Below, piece after piece: positions 1 through 7,929 of a stretch of DNA of 64,000 nucleotides. The position numbers were made by a program, and so were the translations under genes. A model generated the notes under the pieces. That model worked only from the letters and a program-made list of their open reading frames with translations. It was not told the DNA's origin and ran no database searches. The stretch comes from Clostridium pasteurianum BC1 (lineage in GTDB: Bacteria > Bacillota > Clostridia > Clostridiales > Clostridiaceae): positions 1,984,001 through 2,048,000 of the forward strand of contig NC_021182.1 of the NCBI RefSeq assembly GCF_000389635.1. The letters are read 5' to 3'. The number at the start of each line of letters is the position of its first letter. Position 1 is the stretch's first letter.

Positions 1-1
1 A

Positions 2-832
2 TTTTCTTCACCTATTAAAGCGGTTTCAGATACATCTGTTAAACTTTCTAATGGAAACTATGATTCTACTGTAAATATAAAGAGTAATATAAGAGAACTC
101 AATAATCTGACTGAAAGCATAAATACATTAGGTAAGAGATTGCAAGAGCAGGATCAGCTAAGAAAGAGACTGGTTTCTGATATTTCCCATGAAATAAGAA
201 CTCCATTAAATGTTCTTCAGAATAATTTAGAAGCAATGATTGACGGAATATTCCCTGTGAATGAGGAACGCTTGAATTATCTGAATGAAGAGGTAATAAG
301 ATTTGGGAAAATGTTAAATAATTTAAATATATTAAAAGAATTTGATGAAGAAAAATTAAATCTGAATATGACAACTGTCTTTTTAGATGAACTTGTGTCT
401 TCTGTAAGTAATGAGTTTTCTATTGATTTTAAAAACAAAAACATTAAATTTAATTTGAATATTGATAAAGATAAGGATTTTCAAATAGTAGGAGATGAAG
501 ATAAGATCAAACAGGTTTTTATAAATTTATTAAGTAATGCCATTAAATTTACTCAGGCTGGAGGAAATGTGTGGGTTAATTTGGATGTAAACAAGGATAA
601 GGTTGTAGTTAAAGTTAAAGACGATGGTATGGGTATAAAAAAGGAAGATTTACCTTATATTTTTGAAAGATTATATAGAGGAGACAAGAGCCGACATGAA
701 ATAGAAGGAAGTGGTATAGGGCTAACTATTGTAAAAAGAATACTTACTCTTCATTCTGCCGATATTAATGTTGAAAGTGTTGCTGGTATAGGAACATCGT
801 TTACATTATATTTTAATAAGAAAATGTCTTAA
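2..832 (+). CDS. sensor histidine kinase, 5' end outside window
   Basis: Membrane sensor kinase of a two-component system; the open frame runs back to the window edge, so the sensor and membrane part is missing. The first ~45 visible residues look like a HAMP linker, followed by the dimerisation helix with the phospho-acceptor histidine in DISHEIRTPLN, an N box (INLLSNAIKF), a G1 box (DDGMGIKKEDLPYIFERLYR) and a G2 box (GSGIGLTIV). All catalytic boxes are intact. It lies 200 bp upstream of an OmpR-type regulator. Because the usual clostridial order is regulator-kinase, this kinase may instead pair with a regulator left of the window. Its signal cannot be inferred. Confidence 0.92.
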   Translation, partial: FSSPIKAVSDTSVKLSNGNYDSTVNIKSNIRELNNLTESINTLGKRLQEQDQLRKRLVSDISHEIRTPLNVLQNNLEAMIDGIFPVNEERLNYLNEEVIRFGKMLNNLNILKEFDEEKLNLNMTTVFLDELVSSVSNEFSIDFKNKNIKFNLNIDKDKDFQIVGDEDKIKQVFINLLSNAIKFTQAGGNVWVNLDVNKDKVVVKVKDDGMGIKKEDLPYIFERLYRGDKSRHEIEGSGIGLTIVKRILTLHSADINVESVAGIGTSFTLYFNKKMS

Positions 833-1032
833 TATGTCGTTAAAATATTGGGAATAATTATCAAAGGTTTCACTTTTTAAATGAATATTTAAAAAACAGA
901 TAAAAAGTGTACTTATAATCTTGTTAATTAGTAAATGCTTGTCAATAGTATTTTCATTCATGGTTGTGCTTCGGGTGGCATGGCGGGTTAACTAGTAATA
1001 ATCTATACATTTAGAAAATAAGGAGAATAAGA

Positions 1033-1722
1033 ATGAATAATATTTTAATAATTGAGGATGAAGTAAAAGTATCAGAAGTAATTAAAGCTTATCTTGAAAA
1101 AGAAGGGTATAAAGTATATTGCACAATTAAAGGATATGACGGACTTAATTTATTCAATAAAATAGATTTTCAGCTGATTATATTAGATTTAATGCTTCCA
1201 GATATTGATGGGGAAGAGGTTTGTAAGTTTATAAGGAAAACATCGGATGTGCATATATTCATGCTTACTGCAAAGGTAGAATTAAGTGACAAAATTCAAG
1301 GACTTAATATGGGAGCTGATGAATATCTCACTAAGCCTCTAAGTCCAAGAGAATTGACGGCAAGGGTAAATGCTTTGTTTAGAAGGGTAGATTCTAATAA
1401 AATAACAATACTTTCATATGATAATGGAAAACTTAAGATTGATAAAGAAAAGAGAAATGTGCTGGTAAAAGGAGAAGATATAATTTTAACTCCAAATGAA
1501 TTTGATCTTTTGTATACTCTTGCTTCAAATGAGGGTAAAGTTCTATCGCGAGAACAGCTTATTCAAAATGTATATGGTATTGATTTTGAAGGATATGATA
1601 GAACTGTAGATGTCCATATTAAAAATTTAAGGAAAAAAATAGAGGATAGCAGTAAAACACCCAAATATATAATCACTGTTGTTAAAGTTGGTTATAAATT
1701 TGGCGGCGAAAGAGATACGTAG
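1033..1722 (+). CDS. OmpR/PhoB-family response regulator
   Basis: DNA-binding response regulator of normal length (229 aa). The N-terminal receiver has the acidic pair E8/D9, the phospho-acceptor D52 in LDLMLPD, T79 and K101 (LTKP). The C-terminal winged helix carries the recognition-helix pattern TVDVHIKNLRKKIE and ends in VGYKF. The start is preceded by AAGGAGAAT. The stop lies 20 bp before menF, so the two are probably co-transcribed. Members of this family bind tandem direct repeats with ~11-bp spacing. Exactly such repeats precede hydrogenase, menaquinone and complex I genes in this window, so this is the best local candidate for their activator (inference). Confidence 0.93.
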   Translation: MNNILIIEDEVKVSEVIKAYLEKEGYKVYCTIKGYDGLNLFNKIDFQLIILDLMLPDIDGEEVCKFIRKTSDVHIFMLTAKVELSDKIQGLNMGADEYLTKPLSPRELTARVNALFRRVDSNKITILSYDNGKLKIDKEKRNVLVKGEDIILTPNEFDLLYTLASNEGKVLSREQLIQNVYGIDFEGYDRTVDVHIKNLRKKIEDSSKTPKYIITVVKVGYKFGGERDT

Positions 1723-1742
1723 TATTTAATGAGGTGGATAGC

Positions 1743-2888
1743 TTGAAATATCAGAAAATGCAAATTAAATTAGATAGTCCACTTACTTTCTTAAAGTATT
1801 TTAAAAATGAAGAAAATTTTTTCTTTTATAATCCATTGAAAAAGGAATTTATTCTTGGGGCAAAGCGTTTAAAAGCCTTGACTTTGGAGGAAAGTTTAAA
1901 AGATTATCCATATATTTTTTCATCAAGAACCTTCTTTAATTCTATCAGAGACGAAAAGTGGTCAGGAATTGGAAATGAAAATATAGCATTTGAATATTAT
2001 TTGGTTGAAAAGCAAGGTAAACAGACACTTTATTATATAAAGGATTTTGTTGAAATTGAAAATATGAAAGTGGAAGTTTGTAGACATTCTTTCAGATGTG
2101 AAATGGATGATTATAATTCTTGGGAGCAGCTATTTTCGGCTGCTCATAATGCTATATTGAATAAAGAATTAAATAAAGTTGTGATTTCAAGAGAAATTAA
2201 AATTAAGTGTGATGGATCAATAAACACAGAAAGCATTTTACAAAACCTTTTGAAGCAGAATGCAAATAGCTTTATATTTTCATATTGTAAAGATGGAAAA
2301 AACTTTCTGGGTGCAACACCTGAAATTTTAATTCAAAAAGAAAAAAATAATGTTTTAAGCTATGCCATAGCTGGTACTGTTTTGCGGAGTGATAAAGAGG
2401 ATGAACATGAAAAGAAAAGGTTGCTAATCGATACCAAAAATCGTCATGAACATCAAATCGTCATTGATTCAATAGTTAATTCTATGAAGAATTTTACAGA
2501 TGAACTGGTAGTGGATGAAACAAAGATTTTGGTACTTAAAAATTTATATCATTTACAAACCTGTATTCATGGAAAGAATACAAACAGAACATTACTTCAA
2601 TGGGTAAAGCTGATGCATCCTACACCTGCATTAGGAGGAAATCCTGTAAATAAAGCACTGGAATTGATTAAAGACCATGAAAAACATGAAAGAGGTCTGT
2701 ATGCGGCACCAATAGGAATAATAGATGAAAATGGAGACGGGATCTTTGTAGTAGGAATACGATCTGCACTGATTGAAAAAAATATAGTCTATGCATACAG
2801 CGGCTGCGGTATAGTGGATAAATCAAATTGCGAAAGTGAATATATTGAAACTACAAATAAATTGAAAACTATAATTGAAAGTTTATGA
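1743..2888 (+). CDS. menF: isochorismate synthase (menaquinone pathway)
   Basis: Converts chorismate to isochorismate, the first committed step of menaquinone synthesis, in the cytoplasm. The chorismate-binding domain fills the C-terminal two thirds: NKVVISREI with the catalytic lysine, FLGATPEIL, AIAGTVLRS, NRHEHQIVID, HPTPALGGNP and the Mg-binding GCGIV...SEYIET. A longer reading from GTG at 1734 would lie inside the GAGGTGG ribosome binding site, so TTG at 1743 is preferred. About 381 aa, slightly short for MenF. Salicylate-type isochorismate synthases look alike, but menD next door fixes the role. The stop codon lies inside a dispersed repeat element, which may have trimmed the original C-terminus. 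Confidence 0.9.
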   Translation: MKYQKMQIKLDSPLTFLKYFKNEENFFFYNPLKKEFILGAKRLKALTLEESLKDYPYIFSSRTFFNSIRDEKWSGIGNENIAFEYYLVEKQGKQTLYYIKDFVEIENMKVEVCRHSFRCEMDDYNSWEQLFSAAHNAILNKELNKVVISREIKIKCDGSINTESILQNLLKQNANSFIFSYCKDGKNFLGATPEILIQKEKNNVLSYAIAGTVLRSDKEDEHEKKRLLIDTKNRHEHQIVIDSIVNSMKNFTDELVVDETKILVLKNLYHLQTCIHGKNTNRTLLQWVKLMHPTPALGGNPVNKALELIKDHEKHERGLYAAPIGIIDENGDGIFVVGIRSALIEKNIVYAYSGCGIVDKSNCESEYIETTNKLKTIIESL

Positions 2889-3006
2889 GATGATTATCTG
2901 CTGTAATACTCCACTTTAAAAGTTGGATAATAGCGATATGTCATTGGGTAATTTAATCTAAACTTAGCTGGTGAATACAAATTGCCACTAAGTTTAGATT
3001 TATTGA
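2883..3006 (+). repeat. dispersed hairpin element, copy 1
   Basis: Divergent copy of the element best seen at 16656-16780. It starts with TTATGAGATGATTATC, has the GCTGTAATACTCCA segment and its pairing arm, then a terminal hairpin (TCTAAACTTAGC ... CCACTAAGTTTAGA). It covers the menF stop and most of the menF-menD spacer. There is no open frame; it looks like a non-autonomous IS200/IS605-type end or RNA-coding remnant. Confidence 0.7.
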
Positions 3007-3025
3007 TAGTCGAGAGGGGAAAGAA

Positions 3026-4675
3026 ATGACAAATTACATTGCAGCTTTAGTTGATGAATCATATGAATTAGGTGTTCGTGATGTTGTAATTAGTCCTGGA
3101 TCACGTTCTACACCTTTAGCATATTTATTTTGCGAACATAATTTTAATAATTTTGTGAATATTGATGAACGATCTTCTGCCTTCTTTGCACTTGGAATTG
3201 CAAAGGAGCATGAAAGACCAGTAGTATTAGTCTGTACTTCAGGTTCAGCGGCAGCAAATTATTTACCTGCAATTGTAGAGGCAAAATATTCAGGAGTGCC
3301 ATTAATTGTTTTAACAGCTGATCGTCCCCTTGAATTGCGTAATGTTGGTGCACCACAGACAATTGATCAAAATAAAATATTTGATAATTTCACTAAGTAT
3401 TATGAAGAATTACATTTACCAGAGGAAAATGAAAATATGTACCGTTATGTGCGTGTAGTTATGCAAAAGGCATATTCAAATGCTATGTCAAAAGAATATG
3501 GTGTAGTCCATATTAATGTACCACTTAGAGAACCTTTAATCCCGGAGTTTAAAAAGGTGGATTTTACTAAAGGACGATTTGAAAACAAATTTGAATATAT
3601 AGAAGGTGAAAACCAAGTTATTTTTGAACCTTCAATTCTTAAGAATAAGAGTGGTATTATCATTTGTGGGGGAGATGCCTATTCAAATTATCATAAGGAA
3701 GTTATAGAATTAGGAGAACGATTAAAAGCACCTGTATTAGCAGATCCAATTTCCAATTTTAGAAATTATTCAAAAGATATTATTGTTGATAGCTATGATG
3801 CTTTTTTAAAAAATGATGATATTAAAAGAGAATTGAAGCCTGAGTTTATCATTCACTTTGGGCAAGTGACTGTATCAAAACGCCTTCAACAATTTTTGTC
3901 TATGCATAAAGATGCTCTATACCTACAAGTATCTGAAACATTTTACTACCATAATCCAGCTCTGTCTACGAAAAAATATATTGTTTCATCACCAAGAGTG
4001 TTTGCTCAGTGTATTTCTATAGAAAATAGCAATACAGCTTACTTATCCAAATGGTTAAATTATCAAAATCAAATGCGAAAACAATTAAATAGATCTAAGG
4101 AGGAAGTGAAGTTGTTTGAAGGAAAATTGATTCAAAAGATGCAAAATATGATTCCAGATGGAAGTAGATTAGTTGTTTCAAATAGTATGGCAATTCGTGA
4201 TGTGGATTATTTCTTTGAAGCACGGAATCAAAATATCAAGGTATTGTGCAACAGAGGGGCAAATGGAATAGATGGTATTGTCTCCACTGCGCTTGGAATA
4301 TCTACATCAAATAAACCAACAGTATTGTTAACTGGAGATTTATCCTTTTATTATGATTTAAATGGATTGTTAATTGGCAAAGCTCATAATTTAAATTTAA
4401 TTATTTTGTTGTTGAATAATAATGGCGGAGGTATATTTAGGTATTTACCACAAAGTAAAGAAAAGAATTTTGATTATTTATTTTTAACCCCTCATGATAT
4501 AAACTTTGAAGGTATAAAAACTTTATATGATATAACATATTATAAGGCAATTGACTATAAATCATTTGAAAATGCCTTTAATGAGGCATTAATTTTAGAC
4601 GGAATTAAACTTATTGAAGTAAAAATTGATTCTGAGCTAAGTAAGATGCTGCATGATAAATATGCAACTTTGTAA
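3026..4675 (+). CDS. menD: SEPHCHC synthase (MenD)
   Basis: Thiamine-diphosphate enzyme that joins 2-oxoglutarate to isochorismate, giving 2-succinyl-5-enolpyruvyl-6-hydroxy-3-cyclohexene-1-carboxylate. The N-terminal Pyr domain has [13 protein letters not shown] and [15 protein letters not shown], with the ThDP-activating Glu region and [14 protein letters not shown]. The C-terminal PP domain has the Mg/ThDP motif [10 protein letters not shown] ... [10 protein letters not shown]. At 549 aa it is only slightly shorter than Bacillus MenD. The start has AGAGGGGAAAG upstream. It is rich in CGT/CGA arginine codons, whereas the hydrogenase and hyp genes use AGA; this suggests a separate, possibly Bacillus-like, ancestry. 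Confidence 0.95.
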   Translation: MTNYIAALVDESYELGVRDVVISPGSRSTPLAYLFCEHNFNNFVNIDERSSAFFALGIAKEHERPVVLVCTSGSAAANYLPAIVEAKYSGVPLIVLTADRPLELRNVGAPQTIDQNKIFDNFTKYYEELHLPEENENMYRYVRVVMQKAYSNAMSKEYGVVHINVPLREPLIPEFKKVDFTKGRFENKFEYIEGENQVIFEPSILKNKSGIIICGGDAYSNYHKEVIELGERLKAPVLADPISNFRNYSKDIIVDSYDAFLKNDDIKRELKPEFIIHFGQVTVSKRLQQFLSMHKDALYLQVSETFYYHNPALSTKKYIVSSPRVFAQCISIENSNTAYLSKWLNYQNQMRKQLNRSKEEVKLFEGKLIQKMQNMIPDGSRLVVSNSMAIRDVDYFFEARNQNIKVLCNRGANGIDGIVSTALGISTSNKPTVLLTGDLSFYYDLNGLLIGKAHNLNLIILLLNNNGGGIFRYLPQSKEKNFDYLFLTPHDINFEGIKTLYDITYYKAIDYKSFENAFNEALILDGIKLIEVKIDSELSKMLHDKYATL

Positions 4676-4747
4676 AATAAGTTATTATAAATATGAATCT
4701 TTCAGACTTAGAAAAGCTTATCTATTATATATTTTATGTTATATGGA

Positions 4748-4781
4748 TTCATAATAGCTCCATAATTGAGTAGTACAATAA
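4748..4781 (+). promoter_or_regulatory. shared direct-repeat promoter, site 1
   Basis: Half-site TTCATAATAGC is followed directly by TCCATAATTGA and then, at the common fixed spacing, by GTAGTACAATAA with TACAAT as likely -10. There is no TTGACA-type -35; the repeats occupy that position. The site lies 37 bp upstream of the Met-rich exported protein gene. Confidence 0.65.
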
Positions 4782-4818
4782 ACATATAAAGAAAAAATAA
4801 TTATGGGAGTGATATTAA

Positions 4819-5208
4819 ATGAAAAATAAAATTTTGGTTTTAGTAATATCAGGTGTACTTATAGTAGGTAGTATTTCAGTTGCATATGTAAAGGGAAGAA
4901 ATAATATAAGTTACAATAATATTAGTAGACAAATGATGAGTGCACAAAATATAGGATATCAATCAAATGATAGCTTTAATAATATGATAAAAATAATGCA
5001 AGATAATGGTTTTAGTGATGAAGCAAAGGCTATGCAAAATAAAGATTATAATGCTATGAACAAGTTTATGAATAATTTAAGTGATGATGATTATAAAAAA
5101 ATGATTGATATAATGCAAAACAATGGATACGGATCTATGGCTAAGATGATGGAAACTGTGGGCAGAGGAAATATGACAAAAATGCATCAGGACATGATGG
5201 GAAGATAA
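4819..5208 (+). CDS. small Met-rich exported protein, function unknown
   Basis: 129 aa. Residues 1-24 form a signal peptide or single membrane anchor (ILVLVISGVLIVGSISVAYV). The rest is hydrophilic and contains two related blocks around MIKIMQDNGF (near residue 57) and MIDIMQNNGY (near residue 97), with about 20 methionines in M-x-x-M and MM spacings up to the C-terminal MHQDMMGR. No family is recognised with certainty. Methionine clusters outside the membrane suggest copper or other soft-metal binding (inference). It has its own direct-repeat promoter and a strong terminator, so it is monocistronic but appears to belong to the same regulon as the hydrogenase and quinone genes. Confidence 0.75.
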   Translation: MKNKILVLVISGVLIVGSISVAYVKGRNNISYNNISRQMMSAQNIGYQSNDSFNNMIKIMQDNGFSDEAKAMQNKDYNAMNKFMNNLSDDDYKKMIDIMQNNGYGSMAKMMETVGRGNMTKMHQDMMGR

Positions 5209-5223
5209 TATTGTGATTTATTG

Positions 5224-5272
5224 GTCATGTGAAAAGAGGAATGAGTAGTTATCTTTTTACATGACTTTTTTA
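5224..5272 (+). terminator. intrinsic terminator
   Basis: Perfect 14-bp inverted arms GTCATGTGAAAAGA / TCTTTTTACATGAC followed by TTTTTT. It ends the Met-rich protein transcript. Confidence 0.9.
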
Positions 5273-5312
5273 ATAATGATAAAGGTATGAACAATTTTTA
5301 ACGTTACATTTC

Positions 5313-5346
5313 TTTATAAAATCTTTATAAGTATTTTGTACAACAA
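5313..5346 (+). promoter_or_regulatory. shared direct-repeat promoter, site 2 (hydrogenase)
   Basis: TTTATAAAATC and TTTATAAGTAT, then TTTGTACAACAA with TACAAC as -10. The last 20 bases are almost identical to the menH site at 27405-27438. The next gene is hyaA1, so the leader would be about 385 nt unless a further promoter lies in the duplicated upstream block. Confidence 0.65.
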
Positions 5347-5737
5347 ATCTTAAGAAAACAAAAATAGTGATAAATATATAACTTTGTATAATCCAATGAT
5401 AGACTCAAATTAATTAAGATTAATGACAAGAAATTTAAGCATACTGACAAAATAAGAGAAATTCTAGGCTGCAGATCAAAGTAGAAGCTCTATTGCAGCT
5501 TCGTGTTATAAGGTTATATTATATCGATTATAATAAAAATTATAATTAAATTTAACTTTAAATTTAAAAAGATTAACAATTACATAACTTATAAATAGGC
5601 AGTATGTTATAACATAGCATTAGACATATGTTATTATTCGGTAGAAGAGGAAAATATAAATTTACATTTTATCTCCAACTCGGATAACAATGTTAACACA
5701 TGCATGGAATTATAAAAAATATTAAAGGAGTGTTGCT
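5347..5737 (+). other. long untranslated leader upstream of hyaA1
   Basis: No gene is seen in this stretch. A hairpin-forming segment lies near 5467-5502 (GGCTGCAG ... ATTGCAGCTT). The distal part from about 5513 is duplicated upstream of hyaA2, with conserved blocks ACTTATAAATAGGCAG and CATGCATGGAATTATAAAAA before each start. This conservation suggests a regulatory or RNA-stability role, or simply recent duplication. Confidence 0.4.
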
Positions 5738-6619
5738 ATGAAAATTAGCAGAAGAGACTTCCTAAAGTGGTCTGTAGCTACAGCAGTAGCTCTAAATCTT
5801 GATTTAGATATGGGTAAAGTTAATACTGTACTTGCAGCAGAGACAGATCCTCCAGTTATCTGGCTAAATGGAGCTGGATGTTCAGGATGTACCATATCAA
5901 CTTTAAATGTTACTAATCCAACAACTATTGATGATGTACTTTTAAACAAAATAAGCTTAAAGTACGATACTACACTTATGACACAATCAGGAGACTCTGC
6001 AATACAGACTCTTGATCAAGCTGCAAATACTTACAATGGCCAATTTATACTTGTAGTTGAAGGTGCAGTACCAACAGGTGCCAGTGGAAACTATTGTATA
6101 ATTGGTGAACAAAATGGTTCGCCCTTAACAATGCAGCAGGCTGTATTGAAATATGGTCCTATGGCTAAATATGTAGTTTCAGCAGGAACTTGTGCAGCTT
6201 TTGGAGGAGTATCGGCAGCCAGCCCTAATAGTACTTCCTGCCAATCAGTAGAAACATTACTAAGTGGACAAACTGCTAATCCGGTTATAAACCTTTCAGG
6301 ATGTCCAGTTCATCCAACAGTTATGGTTCAAACACTTTTGAATCTTATATTAACTGGAATGCCAGCTTTAGATAGCCAAAATAGACCAACTCAGTACTAT
6401 GGAACTGCTCTTCACTTTAACTGTCCTAGACGTGGAACAGGATCTGCAGGTCAGCCAGGTGTATATGGATGTTACAAAAGCATAGGATGTAAAGGGCCAG
6501 GGTGTGAAAATGTATGTTCTACTATGCAGTGGAATAATGGAGTGAGTTTTTGTACTATATCAAATTATCCATGTATTGGTTGTGCTAATTCAACGTTCCC
6601 TACAAATCCATTGTGCTAA
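5738..6619 (+). CDS. hyaA: [NiFe] hydrogenase small subunit, paralogue 1
   Basis: Electron-transfer subunit of a group 1-type uptake hydrogenase. The N-terminus is a Tat signal (SRRDFLK, residues 4-10; AxA-type cleavage near residue 34), so the folded dimer should be exported. Proximal cluster ligands are C48 and C51 (GAGCSGCT), GTCAAFGG and SGCPVHP. The distal cluster begins with HFNC, then YGCYKSIGCKGP, and the medial cluster ends with YPCIGC. Position 3 of the proximal motif is Gly, so the supernumerary cysteines of O2-tolerant enzymes are absent. CKGPGCENVC has one Cys more than the usual CKGPxTxNxC. There is no C-terminal membrane helix. The gene is followed by a hyaB relic, so it lacks an adjacent large-subunit partner. 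Confidence 0.93.
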   Translation: MKISRRDFLKWSVATAVALNLDLDMGKVNTVLAAETDPPVIWLNGAGCSGCTISTLNVTNPTTIDDVLLNKISLKYDTTLMTQSGDSAIQTLDQAANTYNGQFILVVEGAVPTGASGNYCIIGEQNGSPLTMQQAVLKYGPMAKYVVSAGTCAAFGGVSAASPNSTSCQSVETLLSGQTANPVINLSGCPVHPTVMVQTLLNLILTGMPALDSQNRPTQYYGTALHFNCPRRGTGSAGQPGVYGCYKSIGCKGPGCENVCSTMQWNNGVSFCTISNYPCIGCANSTFPTNPLC

Positions 6620-6655
6620 TGATGACTATTAATTAAAAAGGAAGTAATGAGATAC

Positions 6656-6777
6656 TGGTAGAATTATTGGGAATAGTGTACTCCTTCCACCTATGTGCAG
6701 GATGTTCAGTGCACGTGATGTTGCTTTAGGGAGTAGAAATGTCTAAATTTATAGTACAACCTTTAAGGATTTAATTA
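6656..6777 (+). pseudogene. relic of hydrogenase large subunit 3' end
   Basis: About 120 bp are clearly homologous to the last ~120 bp of hyaB (9232-9345), including the runs GATGTTCAGT and GAGTAGAAATGTCTAAATTT. In translation the terminal motif DPCTGCSVHVM has become HLCAGCSVHVM, followed by an in-frame stop. The remaining ~1.3 kb of the gene is gone. It marks a former hyaA1-hyaB1 operon. Confidence 0.9.
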
Positions 6778-7007
6778 TAAAATATAGATTATAATGAGAA
6801 TTATGATTATATTTAACTTTAAATTAAAAAGAATTTAACCATTCCATAACTTATAAATAGGCAGCATGACATATCATAGTAGTGGGTGGGTGTATGTTAT
6901 CATTTGGTAAAACGAGAAAATATAAACTTGTATTTTTATATTCAATTCGGATAACAATGCTAACCCATGCATGGAATTATAAAAAATAAATTTAAAGGAG
7001 TGTTACT

Positions 7008-7901
7008 ATGAAAATTAGCAGAAGAGACTTTCTAAAGTGGTCTGCAGCTACAGCAGTAGCTCTAAATCTTGATTTAGATATGGGTAAAGTTAATACTGTA
7101 CTTGCAGCAGAAACAGATCCTCCAGTTATCTGGTTAAATGGAGCTGGATGTTCAGGATGTACCATATCAACTTTAAATGTTACTAATCCAGCAACTATTG
7201 ATAATGTACTTTTAAACAAGATAAGTTTAAAATACGGTACTACTCTTATGACATCTTCAGGAGATTTAGCAATGCAGACTCTTGATCAAGCTGCAAATAC
7301 TTACAAAGGTCAATTTATACTTGTAGTTGAAGGCGCAGTACCAACAGGTGCCAGTGGAAACTATTGTGTAATTGGTGAGCAAAATGGAACACCTTTAACA
7401 ATGCAGCAGGCGTTATTAAAATATGGTCCTATGGCTAAATATGTAGTAGCAGCAGGAACCTGTGCGGCTTTTGGAGGAGTTTCGGCAACTAGTCCTAATA
7501 GTACTTCTTGCCAATCAGTAAAAACAGTACTAAGTGGACAAACTACTAATCCAGTTATAAACCTTGCAGGATGCCCAGTTCATCCAACAGTTATGGTTCA
7601 AACATTACTTGACCTTATATTGACAGGAATGCCAACATTAGATACTTACAATAGACCAACTAAATACTTTGGCGCTACTGTTCACAGTACTTGTCCTAGA
7701 CGTTCAGCTGGAGATGCAAGTCAACCAGGTGTATATGGATGTTATGAAGAAATAGGATGTAAAGGACCAGGATGTGATAATGTATGTTCTACTATGAAGT
7801 GGAATAATGGTCAAAGCTGGTGTGTATTATCAGATTATCCATGTATAGGCTGTGCAAATCCAACTTTCCCTACAAATCCATTGTTAGGTAGTGGTGATTA
7901 A
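7008..7901 (+). CDS. hyaA: [NiFe] hydrogenase small subunit, paralogue 2
   Basis: Very close paralogue of the gene at 5738 with the same Tat signal (SRRDFLK) and the same cysteine pattern: GAGCSGCT, GTCAAFGG, AGCPVHP, HSTC, YGCYEEIGCKGP and YPCIGC. It also has the extra Cys in CKGPGCDNVC. It ends LLGSGD without a membrane anchor. The large subunit starts 28 bp downstream in the same operon, so this is the most likely native partner of HyaB. Differences from copy 1 are scattered conservative changes plus a divergent stretch after the distal-cluster His, so the copy is under constraint and not freshly made. Confidence 0.94.
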   Translation: MKISRRDFLKWSAATAVALNLDLDMGKVNTVLAAETDPPVIWLNGAGCSGCTISTLNVTNPATIDNVLLNKISLKYGTTLMTSSGDLAMQTLDQAANTYKGQFILVVEGAVPTGASGNYCVIGEQNGTPLTMQQALLKYGPMAKYVVAAGTCAAFGGVSATSPNSTSCQSVKTVLSGQTTNPVINLAGCPVHPTVMVQTLLDLILTGMPTLDTYNRPTKYFGATVHSTCPRRSAGDASQPGVYGCYEEIGCKGPGCDNVCSTMKWNNGQSWCVLSDYPCIGCANPTFPTNPLLGSGD

Positions 7902-7929
7902 TAAATAAAAAAAGAAAGGGATGATATAT

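Larger units (their letters stand above)
5513..7901 (+). repeat. tandem duplication of upstream region plus hyaA, with hyaB relic between
   Basis: The block from about 5513 to 6619 (leader and hyaA1) recurs from about 6768 to 7901 (leader and hyaA2), offset by 1270 bp at the start codons. Between the copies lies a decayed 3' end of hyaB. The arrangement is explained by tandem duplication of a hyaA-hyaB unit followed by near-complete deletion of the first hyaB. Confidence 0.85.

Noticed and set aside
964-1000. GC-rich stretch between kinase and regulator (GCTTCGGGTGGCATGGCGGG)
   Set aside because: Stands out by composition but does not match the dispersed element, a tRNA or a clear hairpin with U-run.
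5722-5949. Minus-strand frames of ~75 codons opposite the start of hyaA1, repeated opposite hyaA2 (6992) and hyaA3 (44228)
   Set aside because: They recur only because the hyaA genes are paralogues; no ribosome site and no family resemblance.
5738-7901. O2-tolerant hydrogenase
   Set aside because: The two supernumerary proximal-cluster cysteines are replaced by Gly (CSGC, AFGG), so the standard O2-tolerance signature is absent.
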